64,000 nt of DNA from Ursus arctos (taxonomy: Eukaryota > Chordata > Mammalia > Carnivora > Ursidae): contig NW_026622874.1 of assembly GCF_023065955.2 (NCBI RefSeq), forward strand, positions 12,382,001 through 12,446,000, given 5' to 3'. Made by a program: the position numbers and the translations under genes. This document shows, piece by piece, positions 33,911 to 43,150 of the stretch (the first letter of the stretch is position 1; each line of letters opens with the position of its first letter). The notes beneath the pieces were generated by a model, which searched no databases, was not told the DNA's origin, and was given only the letters and a program-made list of their open reading frames with translations.

Positions 33911-33928
33911 ATCACGTCGGGGTCACCA
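33911..33928 (-). other. ERV primer-binding site, tRNA-Trp type
   Basis: The + strand at 33911-33928 is identical over 18 bases to the 3' end of mammalian tRNA-Trp including CCA (as I recall the tRNA), so the minus-strand element has a tRNA-Trp primer-binding site. It sits two bases inside the 5' LTR end. Confidence 0.8.
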
Positions 33929-33930
33929 GT

Positions 33931-34367
33931 TGTGGACTCTGACCAGCAGAACCCACGGCGGCAGAAATAATTACTTGAGACTACCGATCAGCCAAGACAG
34001 GTGAGAGGGAGCCGGAGGATAGGCTCCCCAAGCTGCTCCTAGACTCTCCACGTGATTAATGCAAAGACTTTGGGTAACAAAGTGACACAGGTTATGCAGA
34101 GCAGAGGCTTAAGTGCAGAGCAGGGGGTTACCAGGTTCTTGAAGCAGACAAGGCAATTAATCCTATGCAATTCAAAGCGTACGCTTTAACTATTTCTGGA
34201 TGTGAGTTTTCTAGAGGAAGGGCAAAAGCGGGCAAGAATCCCACAAATTTGGTGAAGCCTGTACTAGATAAGCGAAGCACGTCCTGCTGTTTTCCACAAG
34301 ACAGAAAGCCGTTTTCTGCTGGGCTATGCAGCCCTATAACTTATTAACCTATAATTGTATTCCCACA
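33931..34367 (-). repeat. ERV 5' LTR
   Basis: On the minus strand it runs from TGTGGGAATAC (ending at 34367) to ...GTCCACA (33931), 437 bp, with TG...CA ends. The first 260 bp match the 3' LTR. Confidence 0.85.
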
Positions 34368-35739
34368 GACTTTTATCCCACCAGAAAACATTAACTTATG
34401 TGCTTCAACAGGGTCCTTTTTGTTCTCTGATGAAAAGATCAAAGAACGTTTTAATCTCTTCTCACACCTTCGGAAGTCAAGCCAGCAAAACGAGTTCACA
34501 AACATATGAGGTTGTATATAAATAAATGCATGCTAACCTTCAAACCCACTTGATTGGTCTGCAGACCGTCATCACTACAGACTGATCTTACAATAATCAT
34601 CATTTAACATTTTCATCGTTACATGGAACATTTTCATAAACTTTAAACTTTCTAAAACGACTTCAAAGTTGTTTTGTTTTTACATGGTAACTTCTGTCTA
34701 AGTGGCTTCTGTATTACTCCTGGGCCAGTAAGTATTGGGTCTCTCCTTGAGGGTATTCTCGGTTTGGGAGGGATAGTGAAACGGAAGAGTACTCCTTTTA
34801 ACGCTTACCGATGGCATCCTAACTTTTAAAGCTAGACCACTGTTGGCAGTCATTGAGGAGTACTACTGGGAAAGCAGCGACAAAGAAGACTGCTTTTATA
34901 TAAGCTGCGTGAGGGGGTGTATCCTTAATGCTCGGAACATTACCTGGCACACAGTAGGTATTCATTGACTAGGTGAATGACTAGGAAGTGCGTAGGAATG
35001 TAGTTGAAGATACAGATAAAGGGCACCACGTGCCTTCTTCTTGGTTATAAGTTCCCACCAGCTCCATGAACCTTATCTATTTGCTATTTTGCCTATTTAA
35101 TACCATACAACTCAGCACACCAGACAGCGTGTGACTCTGTGTGTGTGTAATAGTGAAATTACCTTCTTATGAGTCTGTTTCCTCCGCTAGACTCTGTACT
35201 CTGTGTCTTATAAATCTTTGTATCTTCAGCAACTAGCTCAGTGCCTGACACATCATAAGAATTATGAAATATTTGTTGAACTGGTCAACTACAATGTGAA
35301 TAAATCTATTCATATCCTTCCCATTTTTTTTCTCTAAAAATAAAAGAAGTGGGTTGATCTGTAAGTGGTTCTCAGTGAACCACAATGTGGTACTTCCACA
35401 TAGGAACATCTTGAGATGTACAGGGACGGTTTTCTGTTTTCCTAATGCAGGCGAGGTATCAGTGGTTCTTATTAACCAGGTACCAGGCCAGCTAAATACA
35501 TGCTAATCGCTAGGCTAGTCCCACACATTAAAGTCCCTGTTCAACCTGTCATAGTGAGACCATTCAGAACTTTATTCCCTAAAGTCCTTTCTAGTTCTAA
35601 AACTCTATGATTCTAAGTGGAAAATATATTTTAAAAATTATTGTTTCAAAATGCGGACATGAATATCAAGCTAACATCACCCAGTAAAGCTCTTGCTTTG
35701 CTTCCTATTTGCCTTTAGCTATGTTTCTGGCTGACACGT
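34368..35739. other. Intron of the FMO relic, no gene seen
   Basis: Contains L2/MIR-like ends near 34900-34985 ('gctcggaacattacctggcacacagtaggtattcattgac') and 35180-35285 ('agctcagtgcctgacacatca'). Confidence 0.5.
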
Positions 35740-35982
35740 TGCTCGCAGGTCCAAAATGTGGACTATATGAACGAAAAGGCCAGTTTTTCTAGTGTGAACC
35801 CCAAACTACTATCCCTGTTTCTCAAGGATCCCAAACTGACCTGGGAAATCTTTTCTGGCCCTTGTACACCAACGCAGTTCCAGCTGATAGGATCTGGGAA
35901 ATTGAATAGGGCCAAAAGCCTCTTTAATGCCCCCACGCCAGAAAATCTATCAAAGCCCTCAAGACAAGGAGTCTCCCTCTAA
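35740..35982 (+). pseudogene. FMO-family pseudogene, last-exon relic
   Basis: An open frame from 35758 reads MDYMNEKASFSSVNPKLLSL, then FLKDPKLTWEIFSGPCTPTQ, then FQLIGSGKLNRAKSLFNAPT, ending at a TAA (35980-35982). This is the FMO last-exon course: (V)DYMDE...G.KPN...L.L.DPKLA...FFGPC.PYQFRL.GPG.W.GAR.AI.TQ. The preceding bases (SQVQN) extend the match a little. The conserved GPGKW is GSGKL, and the C-terminal membrane anchor is lost by the early stop. It is the 3' piece of the relic whose exon-7 part is at 25820-26196; an ERV of 3.7 kb lies in the intron between them. Surprisingly open for its age, but isolated from any working upstream exons. Confidence 0.9.
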
Positions 35983-37045
35983 TGAGCCATTAAAGTGATC
36001 TTCCTTATTCCCTAAGCCTCCTGCTTTGGAACGAAAGCTCTGGTGAGTGCTGCCATGCTCCTGCTGACAACTTATCTGTAACTTGTATAAAATAAGGTCT
36101 TCCTCACTCAGTTCCCTTAATCACAGCCCTTTGATTTTCCTGCTTCTAGGATAGCAGAGCAGTGACCTTGCCCTTTTGCAAAGGAACACCGGGTGGAGGG
36201 ACGGACCGCTCAGAGCCTATGGTTAGCTCTGACTTTTAAGTCAGTGTTTCTCATCAGTTCATCCAAGGGTCAAAAATCACATTGATTCACAGTCAGATTT
36301 TGTTTCACACTCCTGTTGCAATCTTCACCTGCTTGCTAGTTCCAAGATGAAATGGGCGGTCTTCTTCCTAAGTTCTAGGAAGAACGTTTAATTTTATTTT
36401 TATTCAGTTTTCTTTATTTTTTAAAATTTTTTGATTGGGCGATTGATTTGGCCCTAACTCTTTCATCCATTCACATGATAACCTCACAAGATAAAGCATA
36501 TTACCAACTTGGTATATGTCCATTCATATTTTTCTCCCTAATCACAGCCTATTACAGATTACATGAGCGATGGTGCATGTGTGTGTCCATACATATGCAG
36601 AATTTTAAGAAATCATTGTTCATCTTTGAAGTTAGGATCATATCATGGGCACTTTTCTATGCCAGTCTTTTTTTTTTTTCTCTTTCTAATACTGTATGGG
36701 GTATTTTTCTAAGCCATCTGTTACAGCTCTAATTCACACTTTTTGGTACCTGCAAAACATCTCACGGAAGGGATGGAATAATTTTCCAGTTCTCTAACAA
36801 AGAGCATCCATTCTACCCTCAGTTTTTTGCCACTTTGAACAACACAGAAATAAACTTCTTTATGCAATATATAGAAACATGCTTGTATTTTTATTTCTGT
36901 AAGATAGATACCCATGAATAAAATTGCTACATCAAACAGTATATATCTTTTTTCTTTAATAAGAAAACCTGGGGACACTTTATCATCAACATTATCATCA
37001 CGATTTAAATTAACAGATGATAAATTCACAAAAGGAAATGTTTTT
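35983..37045. other. Intergenic; old LINE relic at 36720-36970
   Basis: Text at 36720-36970 ('ttgccactttgaacaacac', 'gatagatacccatgaataaaattgctacatcaaac') is a worn L1 3' region. No gene recognised. Confidence 0.45.
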
Positions 37046-37249
37046 TCTTTCTTTTTTTTTTTAAGATTTTATTTATTTATTTGACAGAGAGAGAGACAGC
37101 CAGAGAGAGAGGGAACACAAGCAGGGGGAGTGGGAGAGGAAGAAGCAGGCTCCCAGCGGAGGAGCCTAATGTGGGGCTCGATCCCAGGACTCTGGGATCA
37201 GCCCTGAGCCAAAGGCAGACGCTTAACGACTGAGCCACCCAGGCGCCCC
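37046..37249 (-). mobile_element. CanSINE
   Basis: Head end GGCGCCCCC at about 37242-37250. Target-site duplication AGGAAATGTTTT on both sides (37033-37044 and 37251-37262). Confidence 0.95.
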
Positions 37250-37964
37250 CAGGAAATGTTTTATATAATTTTACGTCACTGATCCAGGACCCAGAGATAT
37301 GTAACACAGAAGACACATGAAAAATATGTCTTGGGAAATGAACACAACACTCCTGTGGATATGAAAGTTAACATATTGAATACTTCTTAAGTTTGTAGCA
37401 GAAAGTGCAATGGACCGTCTCAGCCTAACTTAGCAGTGCCTGGCAAGGTGTCTCTCTTGAGACGTTAGCTTCAGAATGTGCACACTACAGAGGCTGCAGC
37501 TTCGGAGTGTTCCGCGGGAGCACTGGGGATCTGGTCAGAATTTTCAAAGGCCATTGTCATTTCATACAAACCCTCCAGCCATTAAGAATTGCCAGACAGG
37601 ACAACAGAGCGTCACAAAAGTTATCCATCCCATCTCTTGTAAGTCAGTTAGAAGACAAAACCAAAACCTAAACATCTTCAAACTACAGAGCACATCATCT
37701 TTTCCCCTAGAAAGGGTTAGGGAGGTTGATGGGATCAGATATGCATCATTTTTACCAAATGGCAGATGCAGATTTGATCTGCAAATCTAGTGGAGTAGAC
37801 ACTGCTCTCACTACCCCTGCTGACCTGCAGCAAGTTACAGCTACCGGCGAGCCAGCCACGCCAGTCTGCACTCTCTCCACAGCACCATTGCAGAAGACTT
37901 GAACACATGAATACGTAAGCCACAGTATTTTTCAACAGTGCACTCTAGCGTCATCACCCAAGTA
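37250..37964. other. Intergenic, no gene seen
   Basis: About 700 bp of anonymous sequence before the mitochondrial insertion. The frame at 37476-37790 has no family match. Confidence 0.5.
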
Positions 37965-38329
37965 ACAATGTGCAACCTCACTCAGTAGGAAAAGTGTGTA
38001 GAATAACTTCACACAATCTGACATGCTTACACAATCCTACCTGCTCTCAGCAAACGAGATGTTTTAGCTTGGATCTGTTTCATCCTGCTCTTGGCTACTA
38101 CTCCAAGACTTCCTACATCAAAACAACAAAGCATAATATGATGACCTCTGAGCCAATGCTTATTCTGGATTCTAGTAGCAGGCCTTTTAAAATTAACATG
38201 AATTGGAGATCAGCCCATTGAGCATAACTTAATTATTATTGGCCAAACAGAATTGATCTACATTTTCTTCTTATCCTGGTGATTATATCACTTACAAGCG
38301 TAACTGAATGTAATCTTCTTAAATTATGA
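37965..38329 (+). pseudogene. NUMT: 3' part of cytochrome b
   Basis: Nucleotide-level match to the CYTB tail: 'acgcaatcctac'-like text at 38020, 'acatcaaaacaacaaagcataatatgatgacc' for TSKQRSMMFRP, 'agccaatgcttattctggattctagtagcag' for SQCLFWILVA, and 'ttaacatgaattggag ... attattattggccaa' for LTWIGGQPVEH.. FIIIGQ. Several indels. The left boundary is uncertain by a few tens of bases. Confidence 0.85.
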
Positions 38330-38443
38330 GTCGTTATAGTGTATTTATTACTCTTTCAAACCAGAAACGGAGACAAATTTCTCCCTGGGACCATCAGGGA
38401 AGGAGCCCTCAGCTCCACCATCAGCACCCAGGGCTGAAATTCT
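38330..38443. pseudogene. NUMT: tRNA-Thr and tRNA-Pro
   Basis: tRNA-Thr (+) runs from GTCGTTATAGTGTA to CAAACCAGAAACGGAGA (38330-38373) and has lost part of its middle. tRNA-Pro (-) follows at about 38378-38443 (TTTCTCCCTGGGAC ... CCACCATCAGCACCC). Confidence 0.8.
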
Positions 38444-39852
38444 ACTTAAACTCTTCCTTATATTGTTATAGGTAAATAAGAATCCCTTATTGTCATATGC
38501 TAACTCAATATTGAGGAAAAAAAATAAAAAATTAACCCACTATGTACATCATGCATTATGTGATCCACCACATACTATTTTATTAGTATATATTCGTTTA
38601 ATTATACATAATACTATACACAGTTGTACATTAAACTATTTGCCCCGTTCACATAAGCATGTACATTAAACTATTCATCTTACTTAATACATATGATGGT
38701 GTATTACACATAAAACCCAGACCACATGAATAGTATATTCCACATATCACCATTAATATCACATAGGACATCACATTACTGATTATCCATAGCACAAGTT
38801 GGTCAAATTAATCCTTGTCACTATGTTTATCATAGCCATTATCTTTCCTTAATCACCAAGCTTTGAGAAACTAGCAACCTTCTCAGGTTATACACTTCTT
38901 TCCTCTCCGCCCCATAATATGTGGGGGGTTTTAATGAGAAACTATACCTGGCATCCGGTTCTTACTTCAGGACCATCCCACCTAAAATTGTCCATCTATT
39001 CCCTTAAATAAGACATTCCAATGGACTCATGACTAATCAGCTCATGGTCACACATAACTGTGGTGCCACACATGTGGTATTATTTAATTTGGGGGGATGC
39101 TGTCACCACCAAAGGCCTTAACATAGTCAAGCGACTTGTAGCTGAGCTTAAACTGAATATTATTTACCAACATTATAAGCATAAGGTATTAATTGGTCAA
39201 TGCTCGTAGGACATATAAAAACTTTATTATATGGGGCGCCTGGGTGGCACAGCGGTTAAGCGTCTGCCTTCGGCTCAGGGCGTGATCCCGGCATTATGGG
39301 ATCGAGCCCCACGTCAGGCTCCTCCGCTATGAGCCTGCTTCTTCCTCTCCCACTCCCCCTGCTTGTGTTCCCTCTCTCGCTGGCTGTCTCTCTCTCTGTC
39401 GAAGAAATAAATAAAATCTTTAAAAAAAAAAAAAATAAAAAAAAATAAAAAAAATAAAAACTTTATTATAAATCTGTACACATATTATCATCAAACAAAA
39501 TTAGCTTAGCAAACCTCCTCACCTCCCAATAGACTTTTAGCTAGTGTATAATATATATTTATCTTGCCAACCCTCCAAGATAAGACTCTATAACAACATA
39601 CAAGACCTAAAAAATCCTAATTATATCATAGTTTATATATTTTCTCCCATTACAGTTTCAACCAAAACATATTCTAGCCCAAATTCTAATTAAATAAAAT
39701 TTAAAAGAACTAATTTTTTTTCCAAATACCAGGCTTAGTGGGCTAGAAATTTTTTTACTCTTTATTAAGTTTAATTTCACCCCTTTCAAAACTGACATAG
39801 CACTTAATATTTGGAGATTTTTATGGAAAGGAATTTCTCTAGATCTGATTTA
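38444..39852 (+). pseudogene. NUMT: mitochondrial control region
   Basis: Starts 'tacttaaactcttcc' and contains termination-type motifs ('catgtacattaaactattc'), the central conserved domain ('gagaaactatacctggcatccggttcttacttcagg', 'actaatcagctcatggtcacacataactgtggtg') and a CSB1-like block at 39188-39215 ('attggtcaatgctcgtaggacat'). CSB2-like ('caaacctcctcacctcc') and CSB3-like text follow the SINE. The tandem array usual between CSB1 and CSB2 in carnivores is absent. Confidence 0.9.
39233..39452 (+). mobile_element. CanSINE inserted in the NUMT control region
   Basis: Full SINE starting GGGGCGCCTGGGTGGCACAG with a long AAAAT-rich tail. Target-site duplication ATAAAAACTTTATTAT at 39215-39230 and 39453-39468. 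Confidence 0.97.
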
Positions 39853-39920
39853 GTTAATGTAGCTTAACAATTAAAGCAAAGCACTGAAAATGCCTAGATG
39901 AGTTTACAAAACTCCATAGA
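39853..39920 (+). pseudogene. NUMT: tRNA-Phe
   Basis: GTTAATGTAGCTTAAC ... AAAGCAAAGCACTGAAAATG CCTAGATGAG is mitochondrial tRNA-Phe, in place before 12S. Confidence 0.93.
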
Positions 39921-41030
39921 CTCATAGGCTTGGTCCCACTCCTTCTATTAATTTTGTATCAAATTACACGTGCAAGGGGCGCCTGGGTGGCACAGTGGAT
40001 AAGCGTCTGCCTTCGGCTCAGGGCGTGATCCTGGCGTTATGGGATCGAGCCCCACATCAGGCTCCTCTGCTATGAGCCTGCTTCTTCCTCTCCCACTCCC
40101 CCTGCTTGTGTTCCCTCTCTCGCTGGCTGTCTCTATCTCTGTCAAATAAATAAATAAAATCTTAAAAAAAAAAATTACACATGCAAGTATATGCATCCCA
40201 ATGAGAACACCTTCTCCATCAGTCAAGATAAAAGGAGCAGGTCTCAAACTCAATACGAAGTACTTCATTATGCCTTGCCACTCCCTCACAGGAGACAGCA
40301 GTGATAGAAATGGTTCTAAATGAAAGTTTGACTAAGGTATACTAACTTATTATTAGAGTTAGTAAATTTTGCACCAGCTGCCGCAGTCATGCAGTTAACC
40401 CAAATTAATAAAATTTTGGTGTAAAGCAAGTTTAAGATAATTTAATAATAAAGTTAATTTTTAATTAAACTAGAAGAAGCTAACTAAAACCAAAACAACC
40501 TACAAAAGTGACTTTAATATTTCTGGTTACACACTAACTAAGAGCCAACCTGGGGTTAGATAACCCATTATGTTCAACCCTACACCCAGATAATTAATAT
40601 AACAAATTATTTGCCAGAGTACTACAAGCAATAGCTTAAAACTCAAACCTCTAGGCAGCCTGTTCTAGGATTGATACTCCTACCTCTTGCTAATCTGGAC
40701 TATCTACCACCATCTTCAGCAAACCCTAAAAGGGAATCATAACAAGCATAAAGATCAGCATAAAAATATTAGGTCAAGGTATAGCTTATGAGATGGAAAG
40801 AAATGGGCCACTTATTCTACTTTGAGAACATAAATATCATGCAAAAGCCTTCATGAAACTGAAGACTAAGGAAGAGTTAGTAGTAATTTAGGAACAGAGA
40901 GCTTCATTTCATTAGGCTGAGGCACACACACACTGTCCATCACCCTTCTCAAATATTAACTTCATATTTAAGACTACTTATAATTACAATTATCTAACAC
41001 GTGAGAGGAGACAAGTGTGCCTGGACAAAC
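39921..41030 (+). pseudogene. NUMT: 12S rRNA (split by a SINE)
   Basis: Recognisable stretches include 'cataggcttggtcc', 'caccagctgccgcagtcatgcagttaaccc', 'ggggttagataacccattatg' and 'gaggcacacacacactgtccatcaccctt'. Near the 3' end the highly conserved block between 'gaggagacaag' and 'tgtgcctggac' has lost about 25 bases. Confidence 0.93.
39976..40171 (+). mobile_element. CanSINE inserted in NUMT 12S
   Basis: Starts GGGGCGCCTGGGTGGC. Target-site duplication AAATTACACGTGCAA at 39961-39975, copy AAATTACACATGCAA at 40172-40186. Confidence 0.97.
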
Positions 41031-41098
41031 CAAGGTGTAAATAAAGCACCTCATTTACATTCCGGAGACTTCGTCTTAAATGATCTTAAAATGACCAC
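41031..41098 (+). pseudogene. NUMT: tRNA-Val
   Basis: 'caaggtgtaaataaagcacctcatttacattccggagacttc' matches mitochondrial tRNA-Val with small losses; its 3' end borders the next SINE. Confidence 0.8.
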
Positions 41099-41317
41099 TT
41101 TTTTTTTTTTAAGACTTATTTATTTATTTATTTATTTGAGAGAGAGAGCACACAAGCAAGGGGAGGGACAGAGGGGGAGGGAGAGAGAGAATCTCAAGCA
41201 GACTCTGCACCGAGCTCAGAGCCTGAGGCGGGGCGCCATCTCCTAATCCTGAGATCATGACCTGAACCAAAACCAAGAGTCAGACGCCCAACCCACTGAG
41301 CCACCCAGGCGTCCCCC
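41099..41317 (-). mobile_element. Older-type CanSINE inserted near the tRNA-Val/16S junction
   Basis: Reverse orientation, a diverged SINE with a GAGAGAG-rich body, head end CCACCCAGGCGTCCCC. The flanks 'aaaatgaccacttt' and 'aaagtgactacttt' are probable duplicated target sites. Confidence 0.9.
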
Positions 41318-41984
41318 AAAGTGACTACTTTGAACTAAAGCCAGCCAAAACTTAACTACACCTAACAATTATATTAAATGAAATAAGACCTTTATTTACA
41401 AAGACGAATATAGGGGGTAGAAATCTTAATGAGTGCTATGGAGAAAATACTGCAAGAGAATGGTGAAATAAGTATTTAAAGGACAAAGTTTACCCTTTTA
41501 CCTTTTGCATGATGAATTAACTAGAACAATTTCACAAAGAGAACTCAAGTCAAATATCCCAAAACCAGATAAGTTATTTTCAGACACGTTAAGGAAAAAA
41601 TTCATGTATTTGGAAAAATAGTGAGAAGGTCTATAAATACAGGTGAAAACCTGATGAGCTGGGGGATAGCTGACTCTCCAGGAGAGACTTTCAGTTCAAC
41701 TTTAAAATTAACTAAAAAGGATCCCATTCTAGAGTTCATATCAACAATAAGGTTTATAAAACCTCAATGTTGGATCAGGACATCCCAATGTTGTAACCAC
41801 TATTAGTGGTCCTTTCATTCAATGATTAAAGTTTTACATGATCTGAGTTCAGACTAGAGTGATCCAGGTCAATTTCTCTTTTCTATTTTCCCCATAGGAA
41901 AAAAAAAAAAAGAGAAAATTGCCTTACCTAAAACATGATATAATTTTAATCTAATTAATTTCTATCAGCCCAGACCAAGACCAG
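41318..41984 (+). pseudogene. NUMT: 16S rRNA with a large internal deletion
   Basis: The 5' third ('gaatggtgaaata ... tttaccttttgcatgatgaattaactag', 'ggatagctgactctccaggagagactttcagttcaac') and the 3' part ('tgttggatcaggacatcccaatg', 'atctgagttcagactagagtgatccaggtc') are joined near 41725. About 660 bases remain of roughly 1570. Confidence 0.92.
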
Positions 41985-41989
41985 GGATC

Positions 41990-42062
41990 GTTTAAGTGGA
42001 AGTCCAGTAACTGCATAAAACTTGAAACTTTATAAGTAAGGGTTCAAATCCTCTTCTTAACA
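41990..42062 (+). pseudogene. NUMT: tRNA-Leu(UUR)
   Basis: GTTTAAGTGGAAGTCCAGTA ... CATAAAACTTGAAACTTTATA ... GGTTCAAATCCTCTTCTTAAC matches mitochondrial tRNA-Leu(UUR); near full length. Confidence 0.93.
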
Positions 42063-42064
42063 CT

Positions 42065-42970
42065 ATATTCATAATTAATCTTCTGTTAATTATTCTTACT
42101 TTACTCGTTGTATCACTTCTTGTATTATTTGAATGAAAAGTACTAGGTTGTATAGAACTTCATAAAGGACCAAATATTTAACCATCACCAATGCCCTCAA
42201 ATTCTTTATCAAAAAATCTTTACAATCATTAACATCATCAATATCTATATCATAGCATCAGTCCTAGCCCTTACACTAGTCTTAACAATATGTATTTCAC
42301 TATCCACACTATATCCACTAGTCAACATAAATCTAGGTGTACTATTCATATCAGCTGTAGCAAGTTTAGCTGTTTATTCTATTCCCTGATCAGAATGAGC
42401 TTCAAATTCAAAATATGCCCTAATTGATGTATGCCAAGCCATAGCACAATTTCATAGAAGTAACATAGCAATTATTCTATTATCAGTACTACTAGTAAAT
42501 GGATCATTTACATAATCAACCCTAATTACTACTTGAGTATTTATGATCAATTTTTTCATCATGACCACTAGCCATAATATGATTCATTTCAACCGCAGCA
42601 GAAACCGACTGAGCCCCTTTTGACTTAACAGCCGGAGAATCGGAATTTGTCTCTGGTGTTAGTGTCAAATACGCTGCAGGCCCATTTGCTCTATCTTTTT
42701 CTAGCAGAAAGTTGCCAACACTATCATAACAAATATTTTAACAATTCTTTTCCTAGAATCTCACAATACTTACCTACCAGAAATGTATACAGTTAACTTC
42801 ATGATTAAAACCCTTCTTTTATTTTCTTTTTATGAACCCAAGCATCATATCCGCAATGCTGATATGACCATTTTACACATCGCTTATGAAAAAATTTATC
42901 ACTAATGCTAACATTATGTATATGATATGTATCAATTCCCGTTACTAAAGCAAGTATCCTGCCACAAACA
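42065..42970 (+). pseudogene. NUMT: ND1
   Basis: Opens at the ND1 start ('atattcataattaatctt') and keeps long stretches read with the mitochondrial code, for example [13 protein letters not shown] at 42387-42425 with TGA as Trp, and 'aaccgactgagccccttttgacttaacagccggagaatcggaa' for NRAPFDLTEGES. Broken by indels and stops. Confidence 0.95.
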
Positions 42971-43150
42971 TTAAAACTATATCTGATAAAAGAATTACTT
43001 TGATAGAATAAATAACAGAGGCTTAAGCCCTCTTATTTCTAGAATTATAGGGATTAAACCTAATCCTAAGAATTCAAAAATCTCCATGTTACCATATCAC
43101 ACCATGGTAAGGTCAGCTAAATAAACTATTGGGCCAATACCCCTAAAATG
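42971..43150. pseudogene. NUMT: tRNA-Ile, tRNA-Gln, tRNA-Met
   Basis: tRNA-Ile (+) about 42973-43041 ('ctgataaaagaattactttgatagaataaataacagagg'), tRNA-Gln (-) about 43039-43106, tRNA-Met (+) from about 43105 ('ggtaaggtcagctaaataaactattgggcc'), the last cut short. Confidence 0.9.

Larger units (their letters stand above)
30651..34367 (-). mobile_element. Internally deleted class II (betaretrovirus-like) ERV
   Basis: Two direct repeats of about 257 bp (30651-30907 and about 34106-34367) are the LTRs. Between them, on the minus strand, are a primer-binding site, a gag start, a pol integrase end and env, in retroviral order. The internal part is about 3.0 kb against 6-8 kb in complete members, so most of gag and nearly all of pol are gone. 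Every coding region is broken by frameshifts or stops. The env leader and the integrase ending resemble class II (HML/betaretrovirus) elements. It lies in the last intron of the FMO relic, antisense to it. Confidence 0.85.
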
